Positions 41,963 through 51,027 of a stretch of 59,301 nt of DNA are shown one piece after another; positions within the stretch are counted from its first letter, which is position 1; the number at the start of each line of letters is the position of its first letter. Under the pieces are notes generated by a model that was given only the letters and a program-made list of their open reading frames with translations, did no database searches and was not told the origin of the DNA. The DNA comes from Pedobacter soli. GTDB lineage: Bacteria; Bacteroidota; Bacteroidia; Sphingobacteriales; Sphingobacteriaceae. The position numbers were made by a program, and so were the translations under genes. The stretch is taken from positions 1 through 59,301 of the forward strand of contig NZ_FMZH01000021.1 in NCBI RefSeq assembly GCF_900101435.1. The letters are read 5' to 3'.

Positions 41963-42973
41963 ATGAGCAAAAAGGGAATTTTACTGGTAAATTTAGGAAC
42001 ACCCGATAGTACGGCAACAGCCGATGTCAAAAAATATCTTGATCAGTTTTTGATGGATGAAAGGGTAATTGATATTCCTAAACTAAACCGTACACTATTG
42101 GTTAAAGGGATTATCGTTCCTTTCCGTAGCCCTAAAACTGCTAAATTATACCGCGAAATATGGGACGAAAATGGTTCGCCACTTTTGTATTACAGTAAGC
42201 TGCAGGCAAAAATGCTGCAAGAAAGGCTGGGCGACGAATACCATGTAGAGCTGGCCATGCGTTACCAAAATCCTTCAATTGCTTCGGCACTCGATAAGCT
42301 TAAATCGGGTTTGGTAGAAAGCATACAGGTTATTCCGTTGTTTCCGCAGTATGCCTCGGCCAGTAGTGGTTCAGTTATACAGCTGGTTATGGAGTTGGTG
42401 AGTAAATGGCCAACTGTGCCGCCAATTTCCTTTGTTAACTCTTTCCATGATAACGAATTAATGATAAAGGTTTTTGCAGAAAATGCAAGAAAACATCAAA
42501 TAGATACCTATGATCACGTGTTGTTCAGTTTTCATGGTTTGCCAGAACGCCAATTGTTAAAGTGCGATCATACCGGTAGCTACTGCTTAAAAAGCAGCGA
42601 TTGTTGCCAAACCTTAAACGATACCAATAAATTTTGCTATTCAGCACAAGGGCATCATACAGCCAGATTAATTGCTGCTGAATTAAACCTGCCAAAAGAA
42701 AAATATACCGTTTGTTTTCAGTCGCGTTTGGGCAAAGAACCCTGGGTGCAACCTTACACCACCGATGTATTGAAAAAGCTGGCAGGAGAAGGCAAAAAGC
42801 GTTTACTGGTTTTTAGTCCGGCTTTTGTTGCCGATTGCCTGGAAACCCTTTACGAAATTACGGTAGAATACCACGAAGAATTCAGGGAGTTAGGAGGAGA
42901 GCATGTACAGCTGGTAGAAAGCTTAAATGATAGCCCGGTGTTTATTGAGGCTTTAGCCGGAATGATTAAATAA
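41963..42973 (+). CDS. hemH: Ferrochelatase
   Basis: A 336-residue enzyme inserting Fe2+ into protoporphyrin IX. The catalytic histidine is H191 in LFSFHGLPERQ, and the second conserved region is VFSPAFVADCLETLYEI. The N-terminus has LVNLGTPDS, typical of the family. Between residues 201 and 225 there are five cysteines (C201, C208, C214, C215, C225), which is the region where some bacterial enzymes carry a [2Fe-2S] cluster. The gene is 7 bp upstream of gntK; the leading spacer is 214 bp. Confidence 0.95.
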   Translation: MSKKGILLVNLGTPDSTATADVKKYLDQFLMDERVIDIPKLNRTLLVKGIIVPFRSPKTAKLYREIWDENGSPLLYYSKLQAKMLQERLGDEYHVELAMRYQNPSIASALDKLKSGLVESIQVIPLFPQYASASSGSVIQLVMELVSKWPTVPPISFVNSFHDNELMIKVFAENARKHQIDTYDHVLFSFHGLPERQLLKCDHTGSYCLKSSDCCQTLNDTNKFCYSAQGHHTARLIAAELNLPKEKYTVCFQSRLGKEPWVQPYTTDVLKKLAGEGKKRLLVFSPAFVADCLETLYEITVEYHEEFRELGGEHVQLVESLNDSPVFIEALAGMIK

Positions 42974-42980
42974 TTCTGAA

Positions 42981-43487
42981 ATGGCAGGTTTTATCATTTT
43001 AATGGGCGTTTCGGGAAGTGGTAAAACCGTGGTAGGAAAAGCCCTTGCACCACGAATACAGGCCGAATTTATTGATGGCGATAACCTACATTCGCAACGC
43101 AATGTAGATAAAATGGCTGCTGGAATTCCTCTAACCGATGAAGATCGTTTAGATTGGCTTCAACTCATCGCTAAAGTTGGCCGTGAGCATGTAGCTCATG
43201 GCACCTCTTGTATTATTGCCTGCTCTGCTTTAAAAAAGGCGTATCGCGAATTGCTGCGGGTTGATAATCCGGCCATCAGCTTTGTTTATTTAAAGGGAAG
43301 TTTCGATTTAATCCACAACCGGATTATGAAGCGTTCGCATCAGTACATGCCGTCTAGCCTGTTGCAAAGCCAGTTCGATACGCTTGAAGAACCGCAAGCT
43401 GAGGAGCAGGATGTTTTGACTGTCTCAATCGATCAGTCAATAGATGCTATTGTAGCAGAAATAGCCCAGGCTAAGCTCATTTCGTAA
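42981..43487 (+). CDS. gntK: Gluconokinase
   Basis: A 168-residue P-loop kinase with Walker A GVSGSGKT at residues 9-16, FIDGDNLHSQRNVDKMAAGI and TDEDRLDWLQ, all diagnostic of the GntK family. C-S-A-L-K-K-A-Y-R is the phosphate-binding segment and LLQSQFDTLEEP completes the pattern. It phosphorylates gluconate to 6-phosphogluconate. The gene starts 7 bp after hemH. Its 3' end overlaps by 11 bp the 3' end of waaA on the other strand. Confidence 0.92.
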   Translation: MAGFIILMGVSGSGKTVVGKALAPRIQAEFIDGDNLHSQRNVDKMAAGIPLTDEDRLDWLQLIAKVGREHVAHGTSCIIACSALKKAYRELLRVDNPAISFVYLKGSFDLIHNRIMKRSHQYMPSSLLQSQFDTLEEPQAEEQDVLTVSIDQSIDAIVAEIAQAKLIS

Positions 43488-44712
43488 TTACCGAAATAAT
43501 CTGATCGGTAGCCCCTTTTTTATCTGTCACATATTTTTTGGCTGCTTCAGCGGCATTTTTGTTATCTGCAAAACCATTAAAAGCATTAGTCAGTTCTGCT
43601 GCTGATGATATACTTTTCGCTGCTCCAATGGCAATCAGATCTTTAGCCTCCTGAAATTTATCGTATTTGGGCCCGAAAATTACAGGTAAACCAAAAGCGG
43701 CAGCTTCTAAGGTATTGTGTATACCGGCTCCAAAACCGCCACCAATATAAGCCACTTTTCCGTATTGATACAATGCCGAAAGCATACCGATGTTATCGAT
43801 GATTAAGATTTGAGATTTGAGATCTGAGATTTGAGCATTGTTAGCTTCTAACTGCGCACTGAATACTGAAAACCGCAAACTGCCAACCGGAAACTGTTTT
43901 TCTATACTTTCGATATGGCTGGTGTGGATCTCGTGCGGGGCAACAATGAATTTCCAATCCGGGTATTTTGCGGGCAAAGCAGCCAGTAGCTTCTCGTCTT
44001 CGGGCCAGGTGCTGCCGCAAATTAAAGTGGGATGGCCAGCTATAAACTGCTCAATTAAAGGTAAATGTTTGGGTGTTTGTGCGTTTTCATAAACACGATC
44101 AAAACGGGTATCGCCACTAACGGCTACATTGTTTAAGCCATTTGATTTTAACAGTTTTTCGCTTTCTTGGTTCTGTACAAAAAAGTAAGTAACCGCTTTT
44201 AGTATATTGCGGTAAAAGCCTCCATACCATTTAAAGAATGCCTGATTCTCCCTGAAAATACCCGATATTACATATAAAGGGATACCGCGGTCTTTTAGCG
44301 CCTTAAAGTAAAAATGCCAGAATTCATATTTGGTAAAAATCGCCATCTCCGGATTAATACTTTCAATAAACCTGTCTGCATTCTTTTGAGTATCAATGGG
44401 CAGATAAAAAACATCAGCTAAAGCATAATTTTTTCTAATTTCATATCCGGAAGGTGAAAAAAAGGTAACCACGATTTTTTTAGCCGGGTAAAGTTTTTTT
44501 AATTTTTCTAAAACCGGCCGTCCCTGCTCAAATTCGCCTAAAGACGCAAAATGGAACCAAACGTGTTTTTCGTTTGGATTAATGCGCTGGGCAATTTGTG
44601 TGTAGACGTTTTTACGGCCGCTTATAAATTGTTTAGCCTTAGGATTAAATAGTGAAAAGATCCTTATTAGTAAAATGTAAACCCGAATTCCGATTATGTA
44701 AAGCAAAAGCAT
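43477..44712 (-). CDS. waaA: 3-Deoxy-D-manno-octulosonic acid (Kdo) transferase
   Basis: A 411-residue GT30 enzyme that adds Kdo to lipid IVA. An N-terminal membrane anchor is followed by VWFHFASLGEFEQGRPVLE, the HASxGE-like motif at the start of the domain, LPIDTQKNADRFIESINPE, and a C-terminal half with IGGGFGAGIHNTLEAAAFGLPVIFGP. The ATG at 44712 is preferred to a TTG at 44739. Between SIEKQFP and ILIIDNIGM is a stretch of about 30 residues that looks like an in-frame insertion derived from intergenic-type repeats (see the repeat entry at 43805-43896). The enzyme otherwise looks complete. Confidence 0.94.
   Translation of the reverse strand: MLLLYIIGIRVYILLIRIFSLFNPKAKQFISGRKNVYTQIAQRINPNEKHVWFHFASLGEFEQGRPVLEKLKKLYPAKKIVVTFFSPSGYEIRKNYALADVFYLPIDTQKNADRFIESINPEMAIFTKYEFWHFYFKALKDRGIPLYVISGIFRENQAFFKWYGGFYRNILKAVTYFFVQNQESEKLLKSNGLNNVAVSGDTRFDRVYENAQTPKHLPLIEQFIAGHPTLICGSTWPEDEKLLAALPAKYPDWKFIVAPHEIHTSHIESIEKQFPVGSLRFSVFSAQLEANNAQISDLKSQILIIDNIGMLSALYQYGKVAYIGGGFGAGIHNTLEAAAFGLPVIFGPKYDKFQEAKDLIAIGAAKSISSAAELTNAFNGFADNKNAAEAAKKYVTDKKGATDQIISVITK
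43805..43896. repeat. Low-complexity repeat inside waaA
   Basis: Four 7-bp units GATTTGA (one GATCTGA) cover 43807-43834. The adjoining bases include GCAAACTGCCAAC at 43875-43887, whose exact reverse complement occurs in the spacer repeat at 52309-52321. The segment stays in frame on the minus strand and encodes a non-conserved loop of WaaA. The same types of word are otherwise found only between genes in this window. Confidence 0.7.
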
Positions 44713-44861
44713 TAGTGTAATTTCATATCTTCGTGCCAAGATAAAAGTAATATATTTAAAAAGCTTAATAATATATGAAACCTTCGGGATTTAGCCTATA
44801 AATCAAGACAATTAGATAAGTCAGAATCGTTTCGTTACAGACAAAATAAATTATACTCTAG

Positions 44862-46172
44862 ATGAAAATAGCCGTTATTGGTACAGGATACGTAGGTTTA
44901 GTTACCGGAACCTGTTTAGCAGAAACAGGAAATGATGTTATTTGTGTTGACATTAATGAAGCAAAAGTAAAACAAATGCAGGCTGGCGAAGTGCCTATTT
45001 ACGAGCCAGGTTTAGATCTTTTGTTCCATAGAAATATTGAACAGGACAGATTAACTTTTACCACCAATCTTGCTGATGCCGTGAAAGATGCGCAGATTAT
45101 TTTTATGGCTTTGCCAACTCCTCCGGGTGGCGATGGTGCTGCCGATCTTTCTTATATTTTAGGTGCTGCTAAAGATATTTCTAAACTGATTACCGATTAT
45201 AAAGTAATCGTCAACAAATCAACCGTTCCTGTGGGGACTGCCGATAAAGTAAAGGCTGTTTTTGCCGAAAATACTTCGGTAGAGGTAGATGTGGTTTCGA
45301 ACCCTGAGTTTTTAAGAGAAGGTGTAGCTGTTGACGACTTTATGAAACCAGACCGCGTGGTTTTGGGTACTAAAAGCGAAAAGGCTAAAAAACTAATGAC
45401 CGAATTGTATGCCCCATACGTACGTCAGGGAAACCCGATTCTTTTTATGGATGAGCGTTCTTCTGAGCTGACTAAATATGCGGCAAATTCTTTCCTTGCT
45501 ACCAAAATTACCTTCATGAACGAGATTGCAAACCTTTGCGAACTGGTTGGTGCTGATGTTGATGCAGTAAGACGTGGTATAGGTTCTGACGACCGTATCG
45601 GAAAACGTTTCCTTTTCCCGGGTGTGGGTTATGGTGGTTCATGTTTCCCGAAAGATGTACAGGCCCTGGTTAAATCATCCGATGATTATGCATACGACTT
45701 CCAGATTTTAAAATCGGTAATGGAGGTTAACGAAAGACAAAAAACAATCCTGGTTGATAAAGTATTAAAATATTATAAAGGCGATATTAAAGGCAAACAC
45801 TTTGCACTTTGGGGTTTGGCTTTTAAACCAGAAACCGACGATATCCGCGAAGCGCCAGCTTTGTATATTATTGATGAGCTGGTTAAGAACGGTGCTACCG
45901 TTACCGTTTTTGATCCGGAAGCGATGACCAATGTTAAAAATATTCTGGGCGATAAAATTAAATACGCCAAAAACCAGTACGAAGCATTGGAAGGTGCTGA
46001 AGCACTGTTGATTGCAACAGAATGGTCGGTTTTCCGCAACCCCGATTTTGATAAAATTGAGAATATTTTGAAAAATAAAGTGGTTTTCGACGGTCGAAAT
46101 TTGTATGATTTGCAAAAAATGATCGATCTTGGCTATTATTATAATAGCATAGGTAGAAAACTAATAGATTAA
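44862..46172 (+). CDS. ugd: UDP-glucose 6-dehydrogenase
   Basis: A 436-residue NAD+-dependent enzyme oxidising UDP-glucose to UDP-glucuronate. GTGYVG is at residues 7-12 (Rossmann), followed by ICVDINE; the catalytic cysteine is C261 in GVGYGGSCFPKDVQAL, and FLATKITFMNEIANLCE is the central helix. It is the first gene of a tight operon ugd-uxs-galE-hypothetical-cpsB-like, with 1-bp gaps between the first three genes. Confidence 0.97.
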   Translation: MKIAVIGTGYVGLVTGTCLAETGNDVICVDINEAKVKQMQAGEVPIYEPGLDLLFHRNIEQDRLTFTTNLADAVKDAQIIFMALPTPPGGDGAADLSYILGAAKDISKLITDYKVIVNKSTVPVGTADKVKAVFAENTSVEVDVVSNPEFLREGVAVDDFMKPDRVVLGTKSEKAKKLMTELYAPYVRQGNPILFMDERSSELTKYAANSFLATKITFMNEIANLCELVGADVDAVRRGIGSDDRIGKRFLFPGVGYGGSCFPKDVQALVKSSDDYAYDFQILKSVMEVNERQKTILVDKVLKYYKGDIKGKHFALWGLAFKPETDDIREAPALYIIDELVKNGATVTVFDPEAMTNVKNILGDKIKYAKNQYEALEGAEALLIATEWSVFRNPDFDKIENILKNKVVFDGRNLYDLQKMIDLGYYYNSIGRKLID

Positions 46173-46173
46173 A

Positions 46174-47163
46174 ATGGGTCGAAAAAGAATTTTGATTACA
46201 GGTGCAGCCGGATTTTTAGGTTCGCACCTTTGTGATCGCTTTGTGAAAGAGGGCTTTCATGTTATCGGAATGGATAACCTGATTACGGGCGATATGGCAA
46301 ATATTGAGCATTTGTTTAAACTCGAAAATTTTGAGTTTTACAACCATGATGTTTCCAAGTTTGTGCATATTCCGGGGAAACTTCACTACATCTTACACTT
46401 TGCCTCACCGGCAAGTCCGATCGATTACCTTAAAATTCCAATCCAGACCCTTAAAGTTGGTTCATTAGGTACTCACAACCTGTTGGGATTGGCCAGAAAT
46501 AAAAACGCGCGGATGCTTATTGCTTCAACTTCCGAAGTATATGGCGACCCGAATGTTAACCCACAGCCAGAAGAGTACTGGGGTAATGTAAATCCTGTTG
46601 GTCCCCGTGGTGTTTACGATGAAGCCAAACGTTTTCAGGAAGCCATAACTATGGCCTACCATACTTTTCATGGTGTAGAAACCCGCATTGTAAGGATCTT
46701 TAATACTTACGGTCCAAGAATGCGATTGAACGATGGTCGTGTTTTACCCGCTTTTATCGGGCAGGCGCTAAGGGGCGAAGATTTAACCATCTTTGGTGAT
46801 GGCAGCCAAACCCGCTCTTTCTGTTATGTGGATGACCTGATTGAAGGGATTTACCGCTTACTGATGAGCGATTATGCGCAACCCGTAAACATTGGTAACC
46901 CCGATGAAATTACCATCAAGCAGTTTTGCGAAGAAATTATCAAACTAACCGGCACTTCGCAAAAAATTGTGTACAAGGAGCTTCCACAAGATGATCCGAA
47001 ACAACGCAGACCCGATATTACCAAAGCGAAAGAGATATTGGGCTGGGAGCCGAAAGTTGGTCGTGCTGAGGGATTAAAAATTACCTACGAATACTTTAAG
47101 TCATTGCCTGCAGAGGCTTTGGCCAAAATTGATCATAAAGACTTTACCACATTTAACCGTTAA
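46174..47163 (+). CDS. uxs: UDP-glucuronate decarboxylase (UDP-xylose synthase)
   Basis: A 329-residue extended SDR. The GxxGxxG motif is GAAGFLG (residues 10-16), and the catalytic Y148-x3-K152 lies in GVYDEAKRFQEA. YFHFASPASP-like HFASPASPIDYLKIPIQTLK and IVRIFNTYGPRM are hallmarks of UXS. It uses UDP-glucuronate from the preceding gene to make UDP-xylose, so ugd and uxs form a two-step route. The gene begins 1 bp after ugd and ends 1 bp before galE. Confidence 0.94.
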   Translation: MGRKRILITGAAGFLGSHLCDRFVKEGFHVIGMDNLITGDMANIEHLFKLENFEFYNHDVSKFVHIPGKLHYILHFASPASPIDYLKIPIQTLKVGSLGTHNLLGLARNKNARMLIASTSEVYGDPNVNPQPEEYWGNVNPVGPRGVYDEAKRFQEAITMAYHTFHGVETRIVRIFNTYGPRMRLNDGRVLPAFIGQALRGEDLTIFGDGSQTRSFCYVDDLIEGIYRLLMSDYAQPVNIGNPDEITIKQFCEEIIKLTGTSQKIVYKELPQDDPKQRRPDITKAKEILGWEPKVGRAEGLKITYEYFKSLPAEALAKIDHKDFTTFNR

Positions 47164-47164
47164 A

Positions 47165-48187
47165 ATGGCAAAAATATTAGTTACCGGTGGAACAGGATAC
47201 ATCGGTTCGCACACAGCAGTAGAATTACACAATGCAGGTTATGAAGTTGTTATTGTTGATAACCTCTCTAACTCGAACATTAAAATTTTAACCCAGCTTC
47301 ATGCTATTACCGGCAAATGGTTCGATTTCCATGAAATTGACCTACAGGATGATAAAGCTGTACAGGAATTCGCTGAAAAAAATACCGACATTGATGGAAT
47401 TATCCACTTTGCGGCTTCAAAAGCAGTTGGCGAATCGGTAGAACAACCTTTAAAATACTATAGAAATAATTTTTACGGATTAATTAACCTGTTAACCTCA
47501 TTCAACAGAAAAATTAATTTCGTATTCTCTTCTTCATGTACTGTTTACGGTCAGCCAGAAAGCTTACCAGTAACTGAAGCTGCGCCGGTACAAAAGGCAG
47601 AATCGCCTTATGGTAACACCAAACAAATTGCCGAAGAAATTTTAGCCGAAACAGCAGCAGTAACGCCTGATTTAAATGTTATCGCTTTGCGTTATTTTAA
47701 CCCGGTTGGTGCACACGAAACGGCTTTAATTGGCGAATTGCCAAATGGCGTTCCGGCAAACCTGGTTCCATTTATTACACAGTCTGCTATTGGTAAACGC
47801 GGCCCGATTACCGTTTATGGCAATGATTACGATACACCGGATGGTTCAGCTATCCGCGATTATATCCATGTGGTTGACTTGGCTAAAGCACACGTTGCAG
47901 CCATTAAACTTTTAGAAACCGGAAACCCAAATGGCAATTACGATGTTTTCAATATTGGTACCGGTAAAGGTTCGTCAGTTTTAGAAATCATTGCTGCTTT
48001 TGAAAAAGTAAATAACGAAAAGCTGGATTATAAAATTGGCCCGAGAAGAGCAGGAGATATTGTTCAGATTTATGGCGATGTACAGAAATCGAATAAACAA
48101 CTGGGCTGGAAAGCCAGCTTGGATATCAACGAAATGATGCGCTCGGCATGGGAGTGGGAAAAATACATTAAGGCTAACCCTTTTTAA
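47165..48187 (+). CDS. galE: UDP-glucose 4-epimerase
   Basis: A 340-residue extended SDR. The start is the ATG at 47165, which leaves a 1-bp gap to uxs; an upstream frame would overlap uxs. NAD motif GGTGYIG is at residues 8-14, the catalytic pair Y149-K153 lies in SPYGNTKQIAEEI, and YFNPVGAH and GSAIRDYIHVVDLAKAH follow the GalE pattern. It interconverts UDP-glucose and UDP-galactose. Confidence 0.95.
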   Translation: MAKILVTGGTGYIGSHTAVELHNAGYEVVIVDNLSNSNIKILTQLHAITGKWFDFHEIDLQDDKAVQEFAEKNTDIDGIIHFAASKAVGESVEQPLKYYRNNFYGLINLLTSFNRKINFVFSSSCTVYGQPESLPVTEAAPVQKAESPYGNTKQIAEEILAETAAVTPDLNVIALRYFNPVGAHETALIGELPNGVPANLVPFITQSAIGKRGPITVYGNDYDTPDGSAIRDYIHVVDLAKAHVAAIKLLETGNPNGNYDVFNIGTGKGSSVLEIIAAFEKVNNEKLDYKIGPRRAGDIVQIYGDVQKSNKQLGWKASLDINEMMRSAWEWEKYIKANPF

Positions 48188-48745
48188 ATGAAGTTATCGG
48201 AGCACAAAGATCTTAAAGAAGCAATTACCAGCTTACCTGTTAAAGAAAAAGACAAGCTACTGCTGCGTTTAATTGCTAAGGATAAAGTGCTTACCGAACA
48301 CCTTCATTATAAATTGTTGGAGGATGAAACGGATTTAAACGACCGTAAAGAGAAGATTAAGGCCGATGTAGAGGAGCAGATTTCGGAATTACACAAGCTG
48401 AATGCAAAGGAAGCTTTGGTAAAAGTCCGGAAGATGATCACCATGGTTAATCATTTTTATAAGGTTACAAAAGATCCGTTAGGAGAGGTGGAACTGAAAG
48501 TGTTCATTCTCAATGCCATTCCTTTCGACTACAGGAAATCAATTTTTGGTTACCGCGATTTTATGATATTATTTACAACATTTTATCTGAAAACAACCGC
48601 GGTAACCTTAAATAAATTTAAAAAACTTCACGAAGACCATCAATTTGACCTGAGCGAAGATTTTAATCATTTGCTCCATAAAATCTATTCCTCTAAATTT
48701 GCAGCTGCAGCCGAAGCCAGTAATCTGCCGAAGGAAATAAGTTAA
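48188..48745 (+). CDS. Conserved hypothetical protein
   Basis: A 185-residue, mostly helical and charged protein with no membrane segment or signal peptide. The first part is coiled-coil-like (EHKDLKEAITSLPVKEKDKL), the rest helical. No characterised family was recognised. It starts directly at the end of galE (no gap) and lies before the CpsB-like phosphatase, so it belongs to the same operon. Confidence 0.75.
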   Translation: MKLSEHKDLKEAITSLPVKEKDKLLLRLIAKDKVLTEHLHYKLLEDETDLNDRKEKIKADVEEQISELHKLNAKEALVKVRKMITMVNHFYKVTKDPLGEVELKVFILNAIPFDYRKSIFGYRDFMILFTTFYLKTTAVTLNKFKKLHEDHQFDLSEDFNHLLHKIYSSKFAAAAEASNLPKEIS

Positions 48746-48762
48746 AATGATGATCGACCATT

Positions 48763-49500
48763 ATGTTCGGATTATTTAAAAAGAAAAAAATAGTACCCGA
48801 ATTTAATTTCTCCAGTGTTGGAACAGATATGCATTCGCACATCATCCCGGGTATTGATGATGGCGCACAAACAATAAAAGATTCTTTATTGCTGGCTAAA
48901 AAATTTAAAGCCCTGGGCTACCATAAGCTGATTGCCACCCCGCACATCATGGCCGATTATTACCGCAATACACCCGATAGCATTAATCGCGGACTTGATG
49001 TATTGAGAAACGGGCTAAAAGAAGCTGAAATAGAACTCGAGGTCGATGCAGCTGCAGAATATTATCTGGATGAAACCCTTGAGAAAAAGATCAGGCAGAA
49101 AGAGGTGTTAACTTTTGGATCCAATTACCTCCTTTTTGAGCTTTCTTATATCAATGCACCTCAAAACCTGCTCGATTTTATCAAAATGATGCAGGATGCG
49201 GGTTATAAACCTGTTCTAGCACACCCTGAAAGATATCCGTATTATCACCATGCTTTCGAAAATTACCAGCAGATCAGGGAAACAGGCTGTCTTTTGCAAC
49301 TCAATACGATTGCCTTAACAGGCTATTATGGTAACGGCGCAAAAAAAGTAGCCGAGGAAATGGTCGAAAATCACCTGATCGACTTTATCGGTAGCGATAT
49401 GCACCATTTAAAGCATGCCGCTGCGTTAGAAGATAGCTTAAGTACACCTTTAATCGAAAACTTGTTGAGTCAGCACCAGCTGGGGAATGCCTTGCTTTAG
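48763..49500 (+). CDS. CpsB/CapC-like tyrosine-protein phosphatase (PHP domain)
   Basis: A 245-residue PHP-domain metalloenzyme. Metal ligands show as TDMHSHIIPGIDDGA (H24, H26), LIATPHIMADYY (H60), VLAHPERYPYYH and a final DFIGSDMHH. The fold is the Wzb/CpsB type of Gram-positive capsule loci, where the enzyme dephosphorylates a BY-kinase; Bacteroidota have equivalents. No CpsD/Wzc-type kinase is present in the window. In operon with the UDP-sugar genes, so it probably serves surface polysaccharide. Confidence 0.9.
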   Translation: MFGLFKKKKIVPEFNFSSVGTDMHSHIIPGIDDGAQTIKDSLLLAKKFKALGYHKLIATPHIMADYYRNTPDSINRGLDVLRNGLKEAEIELEVDAAAEYYLDETLEKKIRQKEVLTFGSNYLLFELSYINAPQNLLDFIKMMQDAGYKPVLAHPERYPYYHHAFENYQQIRETGCLLQLNTIALTGYYGNGAKKVAEEMVENHLIDFIGSDMHHLKHAAALEDSLSTPLIENLLSQHQLGNALL

Positions 49501-49503
49501 AAT

Positions 49504-49640
49504 TGTTTATCTGTTTGAATCGGTTAAGTGGTTAACTGCTCAAATAGCCTAATCTTACTACTCTAATATTTTAATTAATAAGTAAGCTTAGCTTTCTAAA
49601 AGCCTGCAATTAACCAGTTCAAACAATTAACCGGTTAACC
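49504..49640. repeat. Gene-less copy of the inverted repeat arms
   Basis: The left arm at 49504-49538 (GGTTAAGTGGTTAACTG words) and the right arm at 49607-49640 (CAATTAACCAGTTCAAAC, then AATTAACCGGTTAACC) are in inverted orientation, with about 68 bp between them and no gene. The right arm stops 1 bp before the stop codon of the minus-strand ABC permease gene. The layout mirrors the arms around the four-helix-bundle gene at 24.0-24.6 kb. Confidence 0.75.
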
Positions 49641-49641
49641 T

Positions 49642-50871
49642 TTATTCGTATCTCAATGCCTCTACCGGATCTAATTTTGAGGCTTTTTTAGCTGGATAAT
49701 ATCCCGAAAGAATACCAACAAAAACACACAGTACAAAACCGCCTATAATAAACAGCCAGGGAATTAGAAATGCTCCGCCCATGGCCAGCGATATAATGTT
49801 TCCAAGTACAATGCCTAAAAATATGCCAAGTACACCACCCATAAGGCAAATTACAACGGCTTCAATTAAAAACTGGCGACGTATAACCTGCGGGTTGGCA
49901 CCAATTGCTTTACGGATCCCGATTTCGCGGGTACGTTCGGTTACCGAAACCAGCATAATATTCATTAAACCGATGGAAGCGCCTATTAATGTAATAATAC
50001 CAATGGCTACCCCTCCAATGGCCACAAATGCTAGGTTCTCGAACAGGGTTTGCGCAATGGCATCGCTCTTGGTAATTTCGAAGTTATTGGTCTCGTTTAC
50101 TTTTACCTTACGGATATTTCTGAATAATGCGGTAGATTCTCCGATAATCGTTTCCTGCATTTCATTGCTGGGCACCATTACAGTAATGGTGTAAGATGGA
50201 TTGGCGTTTGCATTGATCTGTTTCGCCTTTAACAAAGGAACATAAACAGCCCTGTCGCCGCTAAAGCCCATACTCGAACCTTTTTTAGCCAAAATCCCCA
50301 CAATTTTAAAGCGGTTGTTACCTACATTAATCAGTTGATCAAGCGGATCTGCATCTTTGAATAGTTTTTCTACCACCTCGCCACCAACAATACAAACATT
50401 ACTGCCCAGTTGAATTTCAGAAACGCTAAAATTCCTGCCCTGCGATAGGTTTAAGCCTTGGGAGGCCAACCCATTTTCGTCTATACCCTGCACATTAATA
50501 TTCGGGTTGGTTTTTAAACTGCCGTACTTTACAGTAGAACCACCGCTGGCAAATACACTAACCGCTACTTTGGCCGGCGTATTTAAACTATCTTTAAATT
50601 TAATGGCATCTTCGTAACGGATGGCTTTAAAAGGTTTTGGCCTTTTACCATTACCAATTCTGATACCTGTACCACGGTTACGGATGGTGAATGAATTAGC
50701 CCCCATGCTGCTAAAGGCATCGGTCATACTTTTCTTTACAGCATCAAGTGTGGTTAAAATCCCAACCAAAGCCATTAAACCTATGGCAATAATTAAGGCG
50801 GTAAGCATGGTACGCAAACGGTTACCTTTAATAGATTCTAATGCCAGTCTGATGTTTTCTCTGTAATTCAT
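49642..50871 (-). CDS. MacB/FtsX-type ABC transporter permease
   Basis: A 409-residue permease with the MacB arrangement: helix 1 (about 20-42), a long periplasmic domain (about 43-285), and three C-terminal helices with EIGIRKAIGANPQVIRRQFL between them. TERTREIGIRKAIGA is the FtsX-family motif; LMALVGILTTLDAV is in helix 1. No ATPase or MacA-like partner is adjacent. The right arm of an inverted repeat element abuts its stop codon. Confidence 0.9.
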   Translation of the reverse strand: MNYRENIRLALESIKGNRLRTMLTALIIAIGLMALVGILTTLDAVKKSMTDAFSSMGANSFTIRNRGTGIRIGNGKRPKPFKAIRYEDAIKFKDSLNTPAKVAVSVFASGGSTVKYGSLKTNPNINVQGIDENGLASQGLNLSQGRNFSVSEIQLGSNVCIVGGEVVEKLFKDADPLDQLINVGNNRFKIVGILAKKGSSMGFSGDRAVYVPLLKAKQINANANPSYTITVMVPSNEMQETIIGESTALFRNIRKVKVNETNNFEITKSDAIAQTLFENLAFVAIGGVAIGIITLIGASIGLMNIMLVSVTERTREIGIRKAIGANPQVIRRQFLIEAVVICLMGGVLGIFLGIVLGNIISLAMGGAFLIPWLFIIGGFVLCVFVGILSGYYPAKKASKLDPVEALRYE

Positions 50872-50966
50872 TTATTGTAAGTACCAAGTATAGTATTGAG
50901 TATCAAGTATGAAGATGGGATTAGCCTTGTACCCTACACCTTTGTCTTAAACCTTTATGTGTAAAA

Positions 50967-51000
50967 ATAAAAAAAGTCCCGATGTTTAGACAAGGGGACT
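50967..51000 (-). terminator. Terminator of the A-type Fe-S carrier gene
   Basis: AGTCCC (50975-50980) pairs with GGGACT (50995-51000) around a 14-base loop. Read on the minus strand, the hairpin is followed by a long T-run (the A-run at 50967-50974). Confidence 0.8.
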
Positions 51001-51027
51001 ACACGATATGTTACAATAATATTTTAT

